Positions 25,599-33,299 of a stretch of 42,008 nt of DNA are shown in pieces. Source of the DNA: an uncultured bacterium (GTDB taxonomy: Bacteria > Cyanobacteriota > Vampirovibrionia > Gastranaerophilales > Gastranaerophilaceae). The first letter of the stretch is position 1. Each line of letters opens with the position of its first letter. The translations under genes and the position numbers were made by a program. A model generated the notes under the pieces. It was not told the DNA's origin. It saw only the letters and a list, made by a program, of their open reading frames with translations, and did not search any database. The stretch spans positions 1 to 42,008 of the forward strand of contig CAIPUE010000021.1 of the NCBI GenBank assembly GCA_903868125.1. The letters are read 5' to 3'.

Positions 25599-26208
25599 GA
25601 ATTTTTTCCTCTTTTACATCCAACGGCTCAAATATATTGAATAGAGATTTATTTTTCTTTCTAAAATCTTTAAATCTGTCTGAAATTTTCTTTTCAATTG
25701 AGATTTTAAGCTCACCAAAAACCGCATTGAGCTTGTCTGAAATATCCGTTAATTTTTCTTTGACAAAATTTATTGCTTTTTGGGCTAGAATCGGAATATT
25801 TTTTAAAATATTCACTGCAGGAATTACCAATTTTGCAGTAAAGACTAATGTTTTTGACATTAATGTCGGGGTTGATTGGGGTTTTTGGACAAATTCATTA
25901 AGTTTTTGTGCAAAATTGGCAATTTTTTGCGCCATGTTTTCCAATTTGGTTGTAATATTTAAAGGTGCGTGTAATTGAGCCTGCATTGCAATGTCTCTTT
26001 TTTGTTGTGCGAGTTTTTGTGCTTTAAGCATCTGCCCCACGGCAACACATTCATCCCAAGACATTTCGCCGGCAGGACGTTCGATTTTTTTTGAGCTTCC
26101 ACCGCCACCACCGCCCATGCCTGAACAAATCGGACAGGCACCTTGAGGAAGCCCGTGCGGGCATGTGCCTACTTTTGTTTTGTGTACTGATGTCGGTGAA
26201 AAATTCAT
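25585..26208 (-). CDS. Hypothetical protein with N-terminal Cys/His knuckle and glycine run
   Basis: A 207-residue protein. The N-terminus carries CPHGLPQGACPICSG at 16-30, a likely zinc-binding knuckle, followed by a run of glycines (MGGGGGGSS), a helical AAxLAQQKRD-like segment and a long amphipathic/coiled helical C-terminal half with no clear membrane span. The family is not recognised. It is first in a two-gene operon with the duplicated membrane protein, overlapping it by 14 bases. Ribosome site weak (AAGG, 8 bases away). Confidence 0.7.
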   Translation of the reverse strand: MNFSPTSVHKTKVGTCPHGLPQGACPICSGMGGGGGGSSKKIERPAGEMSWDECVAVGQMLKAQKLAQQKRDIAMQAQLHAPLNITTKLENMAQKIANFAQKLNEFVQKPQSTPTLMSKTLVFTAKLVIPAVNILKNIPILAQKAINFVKEKLTDISDKLNAVFGELKISIEKKISDRFKDFRKKNKSLFNIFEPLDVKEEKIHGEY

Positions 26209-26437
26209 TAAAAAAGCCTTTTTTGTTACTTCGATAAAAAATAAGCAAAAAAGACATTAAAAAATCTTTTGAACCCTAACTTTAGCTCGAAGTTTGGTTG
26301 ATATTAGATGAGTTTTCCGACTTTTACGGCTGCGGCACAGTTGGAGATATCCACTCCATTTCCTCGTGCATCAATAATAAACTATGCCGTCATTAATGTC
26401 AATCAGTTATGAAAACATGTTGCGATAAGTTGTTACA

Positions 26438-26467
26438 TTGTACAAACGGATTTATTCCTGCTACAAT
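26438..26467 (+). promoter_or_regulatory. Promoter ahead of the helicase leader
   Basis: TTGTAC (26438-26443) and TACAAT (26462-26467) are separated by 18 bases. Transcription from here would give the helicase gene an untranslated leader of about 340 bases containing the heptamer repeat, two hairpins and the conserved leader element. Confidence 0.5.
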
Positions 26468-26470
26468 GAA

Positions 26471-26491
26471 GTAAACGGTAAACGGTAAACG
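26471..26491 (+). repeat. Heptamer tandem repeat (GTAAACG)3
   Basis: Three exact GTAAACG units directly abut the GTAGG hairpin at 26492. A related heptamer array lies at 41697-41738. Confidence 0.8.
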
Positions 26492-26561
26492 GTAGGGCGG
26501 GATTGCTATCCTGCCGTCAATAAGTCAAAGTAGGGTGGGTTCCCTAACCCACCGACAATAA
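26492..26561 (+). repeat. Pair of GTAGG-family hairpins
   Basis: 26492-26522: GTAGG, stem around ATTGCTAT (GGCGGGAT/ATCCTGCC), tail GTCAATAA. 26530-26561: GTAGG, stem GTGGGTT/AACCCAC around CCCT, tail CGACAATAA. Same orientation, 7 bases apart. Confidence 0.85.
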
Positions 26562-26583
26562 GCCCAAGGGTTTTCTAACAAAG

Positions 26584-26811
26584 GAGATGCGAGCGAATTT
26601 CGGCAAGAGTGAGAGAAGCGAAACTCGTCCCTGTGAGGGAAATCACACTTTCCCGAACTGCCGATAATTCAAGACAGCGGGCAAGTCTCAAAAATAAAAG
26701 AGGGACGGAGCAAAAAACAGCGAGTGCAAAAATCGAGTAAGCCGCCAAAACGGAAAAGTTAGTAGTAATTCGAAAAAGCAAATAAAGGCGACAGCAAAAT
26801 AAGTAGGTGTA
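26584..26811 (+). promoter_or_regulatory. Conserved leader element, copy H (ends at the helicase start codon)
   Basis: The core at 26718-26811 runs from CAGCGAGTGCAA through GTAAGCCG, TAGTAATTCGAAAAAG and TAAAGGCG to AAGTAGGTGTA. The next three bases are the helicase ATG, so the element supplies the ribosome site (AGGTG). Upstream it shares GAGATGCGAGCG (26584-26595) and AGAGGGACG-x-AGCAAAAA (26699-26716) with the copy at 39025-39173, but the spacer between those two blocks is about 100 bases here versus about 20 there. The insert includes a possible mini-ORF starting ATGCGAGCG right after GGAG. Confidence 0.7.
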
Positions 26812-29109
26812 ATGAATAAGAATAAATTTCCATTTGAGTTGGATGAGTTTCAAAAAGAAGCGTGTGAACATATTAATAACGGTAAAAGTGTTGTGGTATG
26901 CGCTCCGACAGGGGCAGGTAAAACGGTAATTGCAGAACATGCAATCCATAAAGCGTTAGAAGACGGGCATAGGGTTTTTTATACAACTCCTTTAAAAGCA
27001 CTTTCTAACCAAAAATACGGTGATTTTTCAAGTAAATACGGAATAAATAATGTCGGACTTTTGACCGGAGATACTTCAATTAATCGTGATGCTCAAGTTG
27101 TGATTATGACAACAGAAGTCTTCAGAAATATGCTCTACGGTACAAATTTCGGCTCGGTAACGGAAAATTTGAAAAACGTTAAATATATAGTTTTAGATGA
27201 AGTTCATTACATGAACGATGAACAGCGCGGAACCGTTTGGGAAGAAAGTATTATTTATTGCCCGACAAATATTCAAATAGTTGCGCTTTCTGCAACGGTA
27301 GCAAACGCGGCACAGCTTACGGATTGGATAAACACTGTCCATTCCCGCACAGAACTCGTAAATACTGATTTTAGACCTGTTCCATTGAGATTTTATTATT
27401 TTGACAGCTCTCAACCTGACACGATTTTGCCGATTTTGACTCCGAGCGGGCAGCTTAATTCAAAAATCCGTGCGGAAAAAAGGCAGTTTCATCAACGTAA
27501 ACCCACTCAAAGAAGTGTTGTAAAAGATGTGGTAAGGGCTTTGCATGAAAAAGAAATGTTACCTGCGATTTATTTTACTTTCTCAAGAAAAAAATGTGAT
27601 GAACAAATGGAAAAATGCACCTCGCTTGTGCTTGTAACACCGGCTGAACAAAAACAAATTAAGGAAATAGTTGATGAATATTTGGCTGAAAACCCTTATT
27701 TATACAAGAATAAACATATTGAATACATTTTAAACGGCGTTGCGTCTCATCATGCCGGACTTTTGCCGGGCTGGAAAGTTTTAATCGAAAAATTGTTTCA
27801 AAAAGGACTTATCAAAGTAGTTTTTGCAACAGAAACTCTTGCTGCGGGAATTAATATGCCGGCGCGTTCAACGGTTATAAGCTCAATAAGCAAAAGAACC
27901 GATACAGGGCACAGAACGCTTAGCGCAAGTGAATTTCTGCAAATGTCAGGTCGTGCAGGACGTCGAGGCATGGACGAAGTTGGGTATGTAACAGTTGTAG
28001 GGACACCTTTTCAAACCCCTGAAGAAGTTGCCGAACTTGTTTTGAGTGATGCAAATCCATTAGAAAGCAGATTTGCACCGAGTTATTCCATGGTTTTAAA
28101 TTTGCTGCAAAGATTCAGTATTGATGAAGCAAAAGAGCTTATTTTAAAAAGTTTCGGATATTTTTCCGCAAACACAAGGTTGGCTCCGCTTTTAAAGCAG
28201 CAGAAAGAATACCAAAAAATAATCGATACTTCGTCAAAATTTGTTTGCCATCATAAATTAACAAACCAAGATTTGTTTGATTATAATAAACTTCGTGGCA
28301 TTTATGTTGAAAATAGACGAATTTTTAAAACCATACAAAAACAGGAGAAAAGTAAAAATCGTCCTTTAAGTCCCGAAGCAATCGCATTTGGCAGAAAAAC
28401 CAAAGAAATGCTTGATAAATTGCATACCTACGCCTGCGATACCTGTAAAGTATTTAAAAATCATTCAAAAGAAGTCGAAATCCTTGAGCGATACGAGGTT
28501 AAGCAAAAAAAGCTTGCCAAGGATATTGAACGACAAAAAGATATTTTTTGGAATAATTTCTTGGCTCATAGAAGTGTTTTAACAGAGTTTGGATATTTAA
28601 AAGACGATTATCCGACAGAAACCGGAGTTATGACCTCTCAAATCAGGGCAGAAAACGAATTATTCTTGTCAGAAATAATCTTGTCACGTGTTTTGGAAAA
28701 TTTAACGCCTGCAGAACTTGCAAGCGTAGTCTGTGCTATTACCACAGAGGATTTAAGAGTAGAAACATATCCTCAAATCCCAATTTCACAAGCAACGAAA
28801 AAAACTCTTAATTTAATAAAGAATATTAAAAGAAAAATTGAAATAACCCAAAAGGATAATAATATAGAAACGGCAATGTACATTAATTCTTATTATTCAT
28901 CAATGATTGAAATGTGGATTAACGGAGCCGAGTGGGATAGTATTATTGATCAGGTAGAAATGGGCGAAGGAGACGTTGTAAGAATTTTCAAACGCACGGT
29001 TGATGTTTTAAGACAATTATGCGTAATTTCAAATATCCCTGAAGCACTTGTTTTTACGGCACGTGAAGCAATCACTGGAATTCTTCGTGAACCAATTAAC
29101 GTAGATTAG
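26812..29109 (+). CDS. Ski2-like DExH-box RNA helicase (cyanobacterial/ISE2-type)
   Basis: The 765-residue superfamily 2 helicase shows Walker A APTGAGKT (31-38), TTPLKALSNQK (motif Ia), the DEVH box (129-132), SAT (160-162), ASHHAGLLPGWK, and motif VI QMSGRAGRRGMDEVG. A C-terminal part from about residue 600 resembles the DSHCT helical region of Ski2/Mtr4 proteins. Such proteins are typical of cyanobacteria, plastids (ISE2) and some actinobacteria, and act on RNA. The role here, RNA processing or decay, is inference. The start codon directly abuts the conserved leader element, which supplies AGGTG 4 bases ahead. A terminator lies 58 bases after the stop. Confidence 0.92.
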   Translation: MNKNKFPFELDEFQKEACEHINNGKSVVVCAPTGAGKTVIAEHAIHKALEDGHRVFYTTPLKALSNQKYGDFSSKYGINNVGLLTGDTSINRDAQVVIMTTEVFRNMLYGTNFGSVTENLKNVKYIVLDEVHYMNDEQRGTVWEESIIYCPTNIQIVALSATVANAAQLTDWINTVHSRTELVNTDFRPVPLRFYYFDSSQPDTILPILTPSGQLNSKIRAEKRQFHQRKPTQRSVVKDVVRALHEKEMLPAIYFTFSRKKCDEQMEKCTSLVLVTPAEQKQIKEIVDEYLAENPYLYKNKHIEYILNGVASHHAGLLPGWKVLIEKLFQKGLIKVVFATETLAAGINMPARSTVISSISKRTDTGHRTLSASEFLQMSGRAGRRGMDEVGYVTVVGTPFQTPEEVAELVLSDANPLESRFAPSYSMVLNLLQRFSIDEAKELILKSFGYFSANTRLAPLLKQQKEYQKIIDTSSKFVCHHKLTNQDLFDYNKLRGIYVENRRIFKTIQKQEKSKNRPLSPEAIAFGRKTKEMLDKLHTYACDTCKVFKNHSKEVEILERYEVKQKKLAKDIERQKDIFWNNFLAHRSVLTEFGYLKDDYPTETGVMTSQIRAENELFLSEIILSRVLENLTPAELASVVCAITTEDLRVETYPQIPISQATKKTLNLIKNIKRKIEITQKDNNIETAMYINSYYSSMIEMWINGAEWDSIIDQVEMGEGDVVRIFKRTVDVLRQLCVISNIPEALVFTAREAITGILREPINVD

Positions 29110-29166
29110 ATGTTGACAACTAATTATGTTCGTGATATAAAATTAGTGGGGTAAATGTATATTTAT

Positions 29167-29194
29167 AAGCTTCGGACAACTTCCGAGGCTTTTT
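29167..29194 (+). terminator. Rho-independent terminator after the helicase gene
   Basis: AAGCTTCGGA pairs with TCCGAGGCTT (one G-U pair) around CAACT, followed by TTTT. Confidence 0.8.
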
Positions 29195-29281
29195 GTTTAT
29201 TCTCATTAAATTTCTATGGCGAAATCGGGTGATTATTTTTTACCGTACTTGTAGTAGAATGATTGAAAAAACGGAGGCAAT

Positions 29282-30628
29282 GTGAAAATAGCGTTAGTAA
29301 ACCATGGTTGTTCAAAAAATTTAATAGATTCCGAGCTTATGCTTGGACTTTTGGCTGAAAAAGGGTATGAAATTACCCTTGATGAAACCGCAGCCACTAT
29401 AGTTATAGTGAATACGTGTTCATTTATCTACGATGCGGAAGAAGAATCTGTTCGTTCTATTCTTAATCTTATTAATATGGGGAAAAAAGTTATCGTAACA
29501 GGATGTTTGCCTCAAAAACATAAAGAAAAATTGAAAAAAGCGCTCCCCGAAGTCGTTGCAATGCTCGGGACAACGGATTTTGGTAAAATTGTAGAAGTTG
29601 TTGATAAAATAAAAGGATGCCTAAAAGATAGCGGGGATGAAGGAACGACTTCATGCATTTTACATAATGACTATATTTCAAATATTACCCACAAGCCCGA
29701 ATATGTTTATCCTGAAAATATTGAAAGACAACAGATTACTGTTGGAGCAAGCTCTTATATAAAAATTGCCGACGGTTGTAATTATCGTTGCGGATATTGC
29801 ATTATCCCGCAACTCAGAGGCGCTTATCGCTCAAGGAAAATTGAAAATATAGTTAAAGAGGCAAAATGTTTGGCTGAAAAAGGCGTAACCGAAATAGTTC
29901 TTGTGGCTCAAGATACAACAAGTTACGGCATTGATATCTATGGAAAACCCATGCTCACAAAGCTTTTGGATGAGTTAAACGAGCTTGAAAATATTTCTTG
30001 GATAAGAGTTATGTATGCTTATCCCTCAATGTTAACCGATGAATTGATAAACAAATTCGCAACTTTAAACAAAGTCGTAAAATACGTCGATATTCCTTTG
30101 CAGCACTCTCACGAGGATATTTTAAACGCAATGAGAAGGCCGGCTTTTGACTATGAAGTATTAATAAAGAAATTAAGAGACAAAATCCCTGACGTAGCTA
30201 TCAGAACTGCTTTTATAGTAGGCTATCCGGGAGAAAAAGACGAACATTTTGAACATCTTTATAATTTTGTCGAAAAAATGCGCTTTGACAAAATGGGTGT
30301 TTTCAAATATTCCCGAGAACAAAATACAATTTCTTACGATATGCAGGAGCAAGTGCCCGAACATATTAAAAACGAAAGATTTGAGGCGCTTATGAAGTTG
30401 CAGCAAAAGATTTCAAAAGAAATTAACGAAACCTTTGTCGGAAAAACAATTCCATGTATAATCGAGCATATAAATAACGATGGGCTTGTTGTTGCCCGTT
30501 CACAGCGTGATGCAGCTGAAATTGATGGCTTGGTTTACATTGATACAGAAAAATCGGTAGTTCCGGGCGATGTTGAAAACATTTTAATAAAATCCTCTGA
30601 TGAATATGACCTATATGGGGTATTGTAA
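29282..30628 (+). CDS. rimO: Ribosomal protein S12 methylthiotransferase RimO
   Basis: RimO is a radical SAM enzyme that adds a methylthio group to the conserved aspartate of ribosomal protein S12. The N-terminal UPF0004 domain holds C10, C46 and C75 for one iron-sulfur cluster. The radical SAM cluster is C166-x3-C170-x2-C173 (GCNYRCGYC). RimO-type PLQHSHEDILNAMRR and a C-terminal TRAM domain follow. The start is a GTG with GGAGG 4 bases upstream. A TAGAAT (29255-29260) may be its -10 box. RimO is preferred over MiaB because of the HGCSKN start and the PLQH-S-H pattern. It is separated from the helicase gene by a terminator. Confidence 0.94.
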   Translation: MKIALVNHGCSKNLIDSELMLGLLAEKGYEITLDETAATIVIVNTCSFIYDAEEESVRSILNLINMGKKVIVTGCLPQKHKEKLKKALPEVVAMLGTTDFGKIVEVVDKIKGCLKDSGDEGTTSCILHNDYISNITHKPEYVYPENIERQQITVGASSYIKIADGCNYRCGYCIIPQLRGAYRSRKIENIVKEAKCLAEKGVTEIVLVAQDTTSYGIDIYGKPMLTKLLDELNELENISWIRVMYAYPSMLTDELINKFATLNKVVKYVDIPLQHSHEDILNAMRRPAFDYEVLIKKLRDKIPDVAIRTAFIVGYPGEKDEHFEHLYNFVEKMRFDKMGVFKYSREQNTISYDMQEQVPEHIKNERFEALMKLQQKISKEINETFVGKTIPCIIEHINNDGLVVARSQRDAAEIDGLVYIDTEKSVVPGDVENILIKSSDEYDLYGVL

Positions 30629-30762
30629 CGAAATTTTAACAAATTTCTTCTTGCTATACTTGCTTTTCAGGTACATGATACAAAATCACCTCAAAGCCTT
30701 GTCAATCATGGGCTTACGATTGTTTTTATATATATAAGAGATATAAAGACGAGGATTTTAAT

Positions 30763-32061
30763 ATGACGGATGGGATTAAATTTAAAAATATTGGGGCAGG
30801 CGTTTACGTTTTAACCAAAACAAGTAAAGACGGTCAAAAAGCTACGATTACTGTAAATGATTTTAATAAACATCAGGGTCTTGATAATAACGATGGGGTC
30901 CTTATTTCAGACCCAACTTCAATCTTTACGGCTGGAGAAATTCTAAATGCATTTAACACACAGAAGTATGAAGACACCGATAAGAAACAAAGTAAATTAC
31001 CGGATGTTCTTGCAAGCGATAATGGCAAAATAGCCGTAGGCAAGAGTACAAAATATAACTTGGGTTCATTTGTAACAGCATTGAACAAAATGAAGCCAGA
31101 TGCAGCTGTTTTTGCATCTACCGAAGGAGCACAGGCAACAGCGGAAAAACCAACAGCACCTGCACCCGCACCTGCACCCGCACCTGAATCAGCACCCGCA
31201 CCCGCAAATATTGATTATTCAGCTATACAACAATTCCAATACAAATGGGCAAGTGCCCTTTCATCTTTGATTGGCGGTTCTTATTGTGGTGATGGTAGTG
31301 CTTTAAACTTGCTGATGCCGTCATTTTTGAACGCTATGATTACAGAAGGAAACGGATTATTTGCAAATATGAATCTAGGCGCGAATATGGATTATTCCGC
31401 AATGCCTGATGGAGCTGGATTTTCCGGCACCTCAGCATGGCCTGCAATTCCTGCAGTAGATCAACCAGCAGCAGTTCCAAAGAAAACACCAGAAGAAGTA
31501 GCAGAAGAAGAAGCAAGAAAGAAAGCAGCGGATGATGTAGCAGCAGCAGCAAAACAGAACGCAGCGGATGAGGTAGAAAAAAATAGACTAGCCGCGAAGG
31601 CAGCAAAAACGGCTGAAATAAAGAAAAAGACAGCTGAAGACGCAAATGTTGGTATAACATCTGAATTATTTACATCAATGAAAGGTCTAGGTACTGATAA
31701 CTTAGGTTCTTCAGTTAAGAAAATTACAAAAGACAATGTTATTGAGATAATGCAAATTTGGGATAGCTCCTATAAAGACAGTATGGGCGGAGATTCGCTT
31801 TTGGAAGCAATAAATAACGAGTGGTGCTTCGGTAAAACAAAATGGCTAGGAATGGGTGACACAAGCATATTAACAACTATACAGCAAGCTTTGGTGGCTA
31901 GGGCAAAGGACTTAGGATTAGGCAGAGATGCCCAAGCTTTTAATGATTTAGTAAGTAAGGAAATAAATGCTCCTATATGGACCAGTGATAGAGATGTCGA
32001 AGACCAATTCGAAAAAATGAGAAAAGCTATAGAGGCAAAAGAAAAAGGAACTGCAAAATAA
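30763..32061 (+). CDS. Alanine/proline-rich protein with an annexin-like repeat
   Basis: The 432-residue protein has four parts: an N-terminal domain (1-110) of unknown type; a Pro-Ala linker (PAPAPAPAPE, about 133-150); a Met/Ala/Gly-rich middle and a charged alanine-rich coiled segment (EEVAEEEARKKAADD, about 245-290); and a C-terminal helical domain. The last contains SELFTSMKGLGTDNLGSSV (about 298-318) followed by IEIMQIWDSSYKD and LLEAI, which matches the annexin repeat layout (xxAMKGxGTD..., then AYKxxYGxxL). The GLGT is at 308-311. No signal peptide is visible. The family is not recognised and the annexin similarity is by eye only. GAGGA precedes the ATG. It follows rimO by 134 bases. 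Confidence 0.72.
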   Translation: MTDGIKFKNIGAGVYVLTKTSKDGQKATITVNDFNKHQGLDNNDGVLISDPTSIFTAGEILNAFNTQKYEDTDKKQSKLPDVLASDNGKIAVGKSTKYNLGSFVTALNKMKPDAAVFASTEGAQATAEKPTAPAPAPAPAPESAPAPANIDYSAIQQFQYKWASALSSLIGGSYCGDGSALNLLMPSFLNAMITEGNGLFANMNLGANMDYSAMPDGAGFSGTSAWPAIPAVDQPAAVPKKTPEEVAEEEARKKAADDVAAAAKQNAADEVEKNRLAAKAAKTAEIKKKTAEDANVGITSELFTSMKGLGTDNLGSSVKKITKDNVIEIMQIWDSSYKDSMGGDSLLEAINNEWCFGKTKWLGMGDTSILTTIQQALVARAKDLGLGRDAQAFNDLVSKEINAPIWTSDRDVEDQFEKMRKAIEAKEKGTAK

Positions 32062-32076
32062 CAGTTACTTAAGCGA

Positions 32077-32104
32077 TTTACAAAATAGAAAAATAGTGTA
32101 TAAT
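32077..32104 (+). promoter_or_regulatory. Promoter of the 72-codon gene
   Basis: TTTACA (32077-32082) and TATAAT (32099-32104) are separated by 16 bases. It lies just after the stop codon of the preceding gene. Confidence 0.65.
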
Positions 32105-32155
32105 AGTTCTTATTACAGGAGATTTATATAATTGTCTCTATAGATAGGAACTATT
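32102..32155 (+). promoter_or_regulatory. Leader inverted repeat that covers the ribosome site
   Basis: AATAGTTCTTAT (32102-32113) can pair over 12 bases with ATAGGAACTATT (32144-32155), with one G-U pair. The right arm contains the AGGAA ribosome site and is followed by TTTT and the ATG at 32159. If transcription starts near 32111, only part of the left arm is in the RNA; in DNA it could be an operator instead. Confidence 0.4.
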
Positions 32156-32158
32156 TTT

Positions 32159-32377
32159 ATGAGTGAGAAAAAAGTTAAAAACTGCCCGTTTAATCATGGA
32201 ATCTGCACAGTTGACTGCGCGCTTTTTATTGATACCAAAGATTTGAACGAACTTTTGGCGGCACGTTTGTCAAGTCTAGGGGTATTGGATAAAGAAAATG
32301 GCGTATGTTCCTTAAAAACCATTGCAATGAGCGCAGGGCGTTATATTTTTGAAAATACTTCCACAAAAAGATTTTAA
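32159..32377 (+). CDS. 72-residue Cys-rich hypothetical protein
   Basis: The N-terminal half carries NCPFNHGICTVDCALF (C9, C16, C20 with H13), a compact metal-binding-like motif. I have seen CPFxxGxCxxDCALF-like starts in small gut-bacterial and phage proteins, but no function is known to me. The rest is a short helix pair (DLNELLAARLSSLGVL) and a Cys (C50). AGGAA lies about 9 bases before the ATG. Promoter and possible ribosome-site-masking hairpin upstream. It is convergent with the transglycosylase gene. Confidence 0.75.
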   Translation: MSEKKVKNCPFNHGICTVDCALFIDTKDLNELLAARLSSLGVLDKENGVCSLKTIAMSAGRYIFENTSTKRF

Positions 32378-32439
32378 TGGATAATTTTCAATTGGATTAT
32401 TGGTCGGCATAATGAATCAGGTCAAGTTTCTTTTGAGGG

Positions 32440-33096
32440 TTATCCCAAATAGTTGGCTAAAATCTTTTTTACGTAATTTTGGGTTTCGGCATACGGAGGA
32501 ACATCTTTATATTTGTCAACCGCCCCTGAGCCCGCGTTGTAAGCCGCAAGGGCTAAAATTACATTTCCATTATATTTACTCAATAGCCACTTTAAATGTC
32601 TTACACCGCCATCCACATTCTGAACCGGATTATAAGCATCTCTAACTCCGAGAGTTTTGGCGGTTGACGGCATTAATTGCATTAATCCCATAGCTCCGCA
32701 GTGAGATTTAGCGTTTGGATTAAAACCGGATTCTTGTTGTACCAAAGCCTTTACCAGTTTTTCATCTACGCCGTGCTTTTTTGATATTTGTGAAATCATG
32801 CTCAAAAGTTGTGGTTTTGAACTTTGGGCATATCCTCGAAGTTCCGGTTGTTCTGATATTTGCGCTTGTACGCTCGTGGTCGGGTTGGCTAAAAGTGTTC
32901 CAAATTGCGATTGAGCGCTTGATTGTAGAACTTCCTGAAAAGGTTGAACCATTGTCGTTGAAATTTGGTTTGGCAACGATGCAGGCATTATTTTATTATT
33001 AACATTGTTCGTATAGCCTTGGAGTTGTAAAGCTCTTTGTTGCGAGGCTTGTTGCCCTCCTGTCGCTAATAAATTTTGAATCATTGATGAAAACAT
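32440..33096 (-). CDS. Lytic transglycosylase (SLT domain)
   Basis: A C-terminal SLT/goose-lysozyme-like domain (about 98-218) cleaves peptidoglycan strands. The catalytic glutamate is E122 in QQESGFNPNAKS, with GAMGLMQLMPSTAK and AYNAGSGAV as the standard following motifs. The N-terminal ~95 residues are Gln/Ala-rich and disordered-looking, with no signal peptide. This is typical of transglycosylases delivered by a dedicated secretion or appendage machine, or of non-classical export; which one is not evident here. TTAGGAAAAAC precedes the ATG. It stands alone. Confidence 0.92.
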   Translation of the reverse strand: MFSSMIQNLLATGGQQASQQRALQLQGYTNNVNNKIMPASLPNQISTTMVQPFQEVLQSSAQSQFGTLLANPTTSVQAQISEQPELRGYAQSSKPQLLSMISQISKKHGVDEKLVKALVQQESGFNPNAKSHCGAMGLMQLMPSTAKTLGVRDAYNPVQNVDGGVRHLKWLLSKYNGNVILALAAYNAGSGAVDKYKDVPPYAETQNYVKKILANYLG

Positions 33097-33299
33097 GTTT
33101 TTCCTAACCCTCCTTTAACTCTTATCGCAACAAATACCAAAAAGTTAAAGTCCTAACCTAAAAATACTCTAAATAGTGGGGAGTAAGTTTGTATTTACTT
33201 TAAATCTTTTAAGAATATTTATTCAAAAGTCAAAAATTTCAACAAATAATTGAGTTGTATTATTTAGTTTGAAAAATTAAATAGAAAAATTTTAATAAT

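Noticed and set aside
26575-26949. Leucine-rich antisense open frames over the leader elements (also 39112-39552)
   Set aside because: They have no ribosome site, overlap real genes on the other strand, and their mutual similarity follows from the DNA repeat itself.
30680-30725. Terminator after rimO (AAGCC...GGCTT)
   Set aside because: The stem is only five base pairs with a long loop, and the T-run is displaced.
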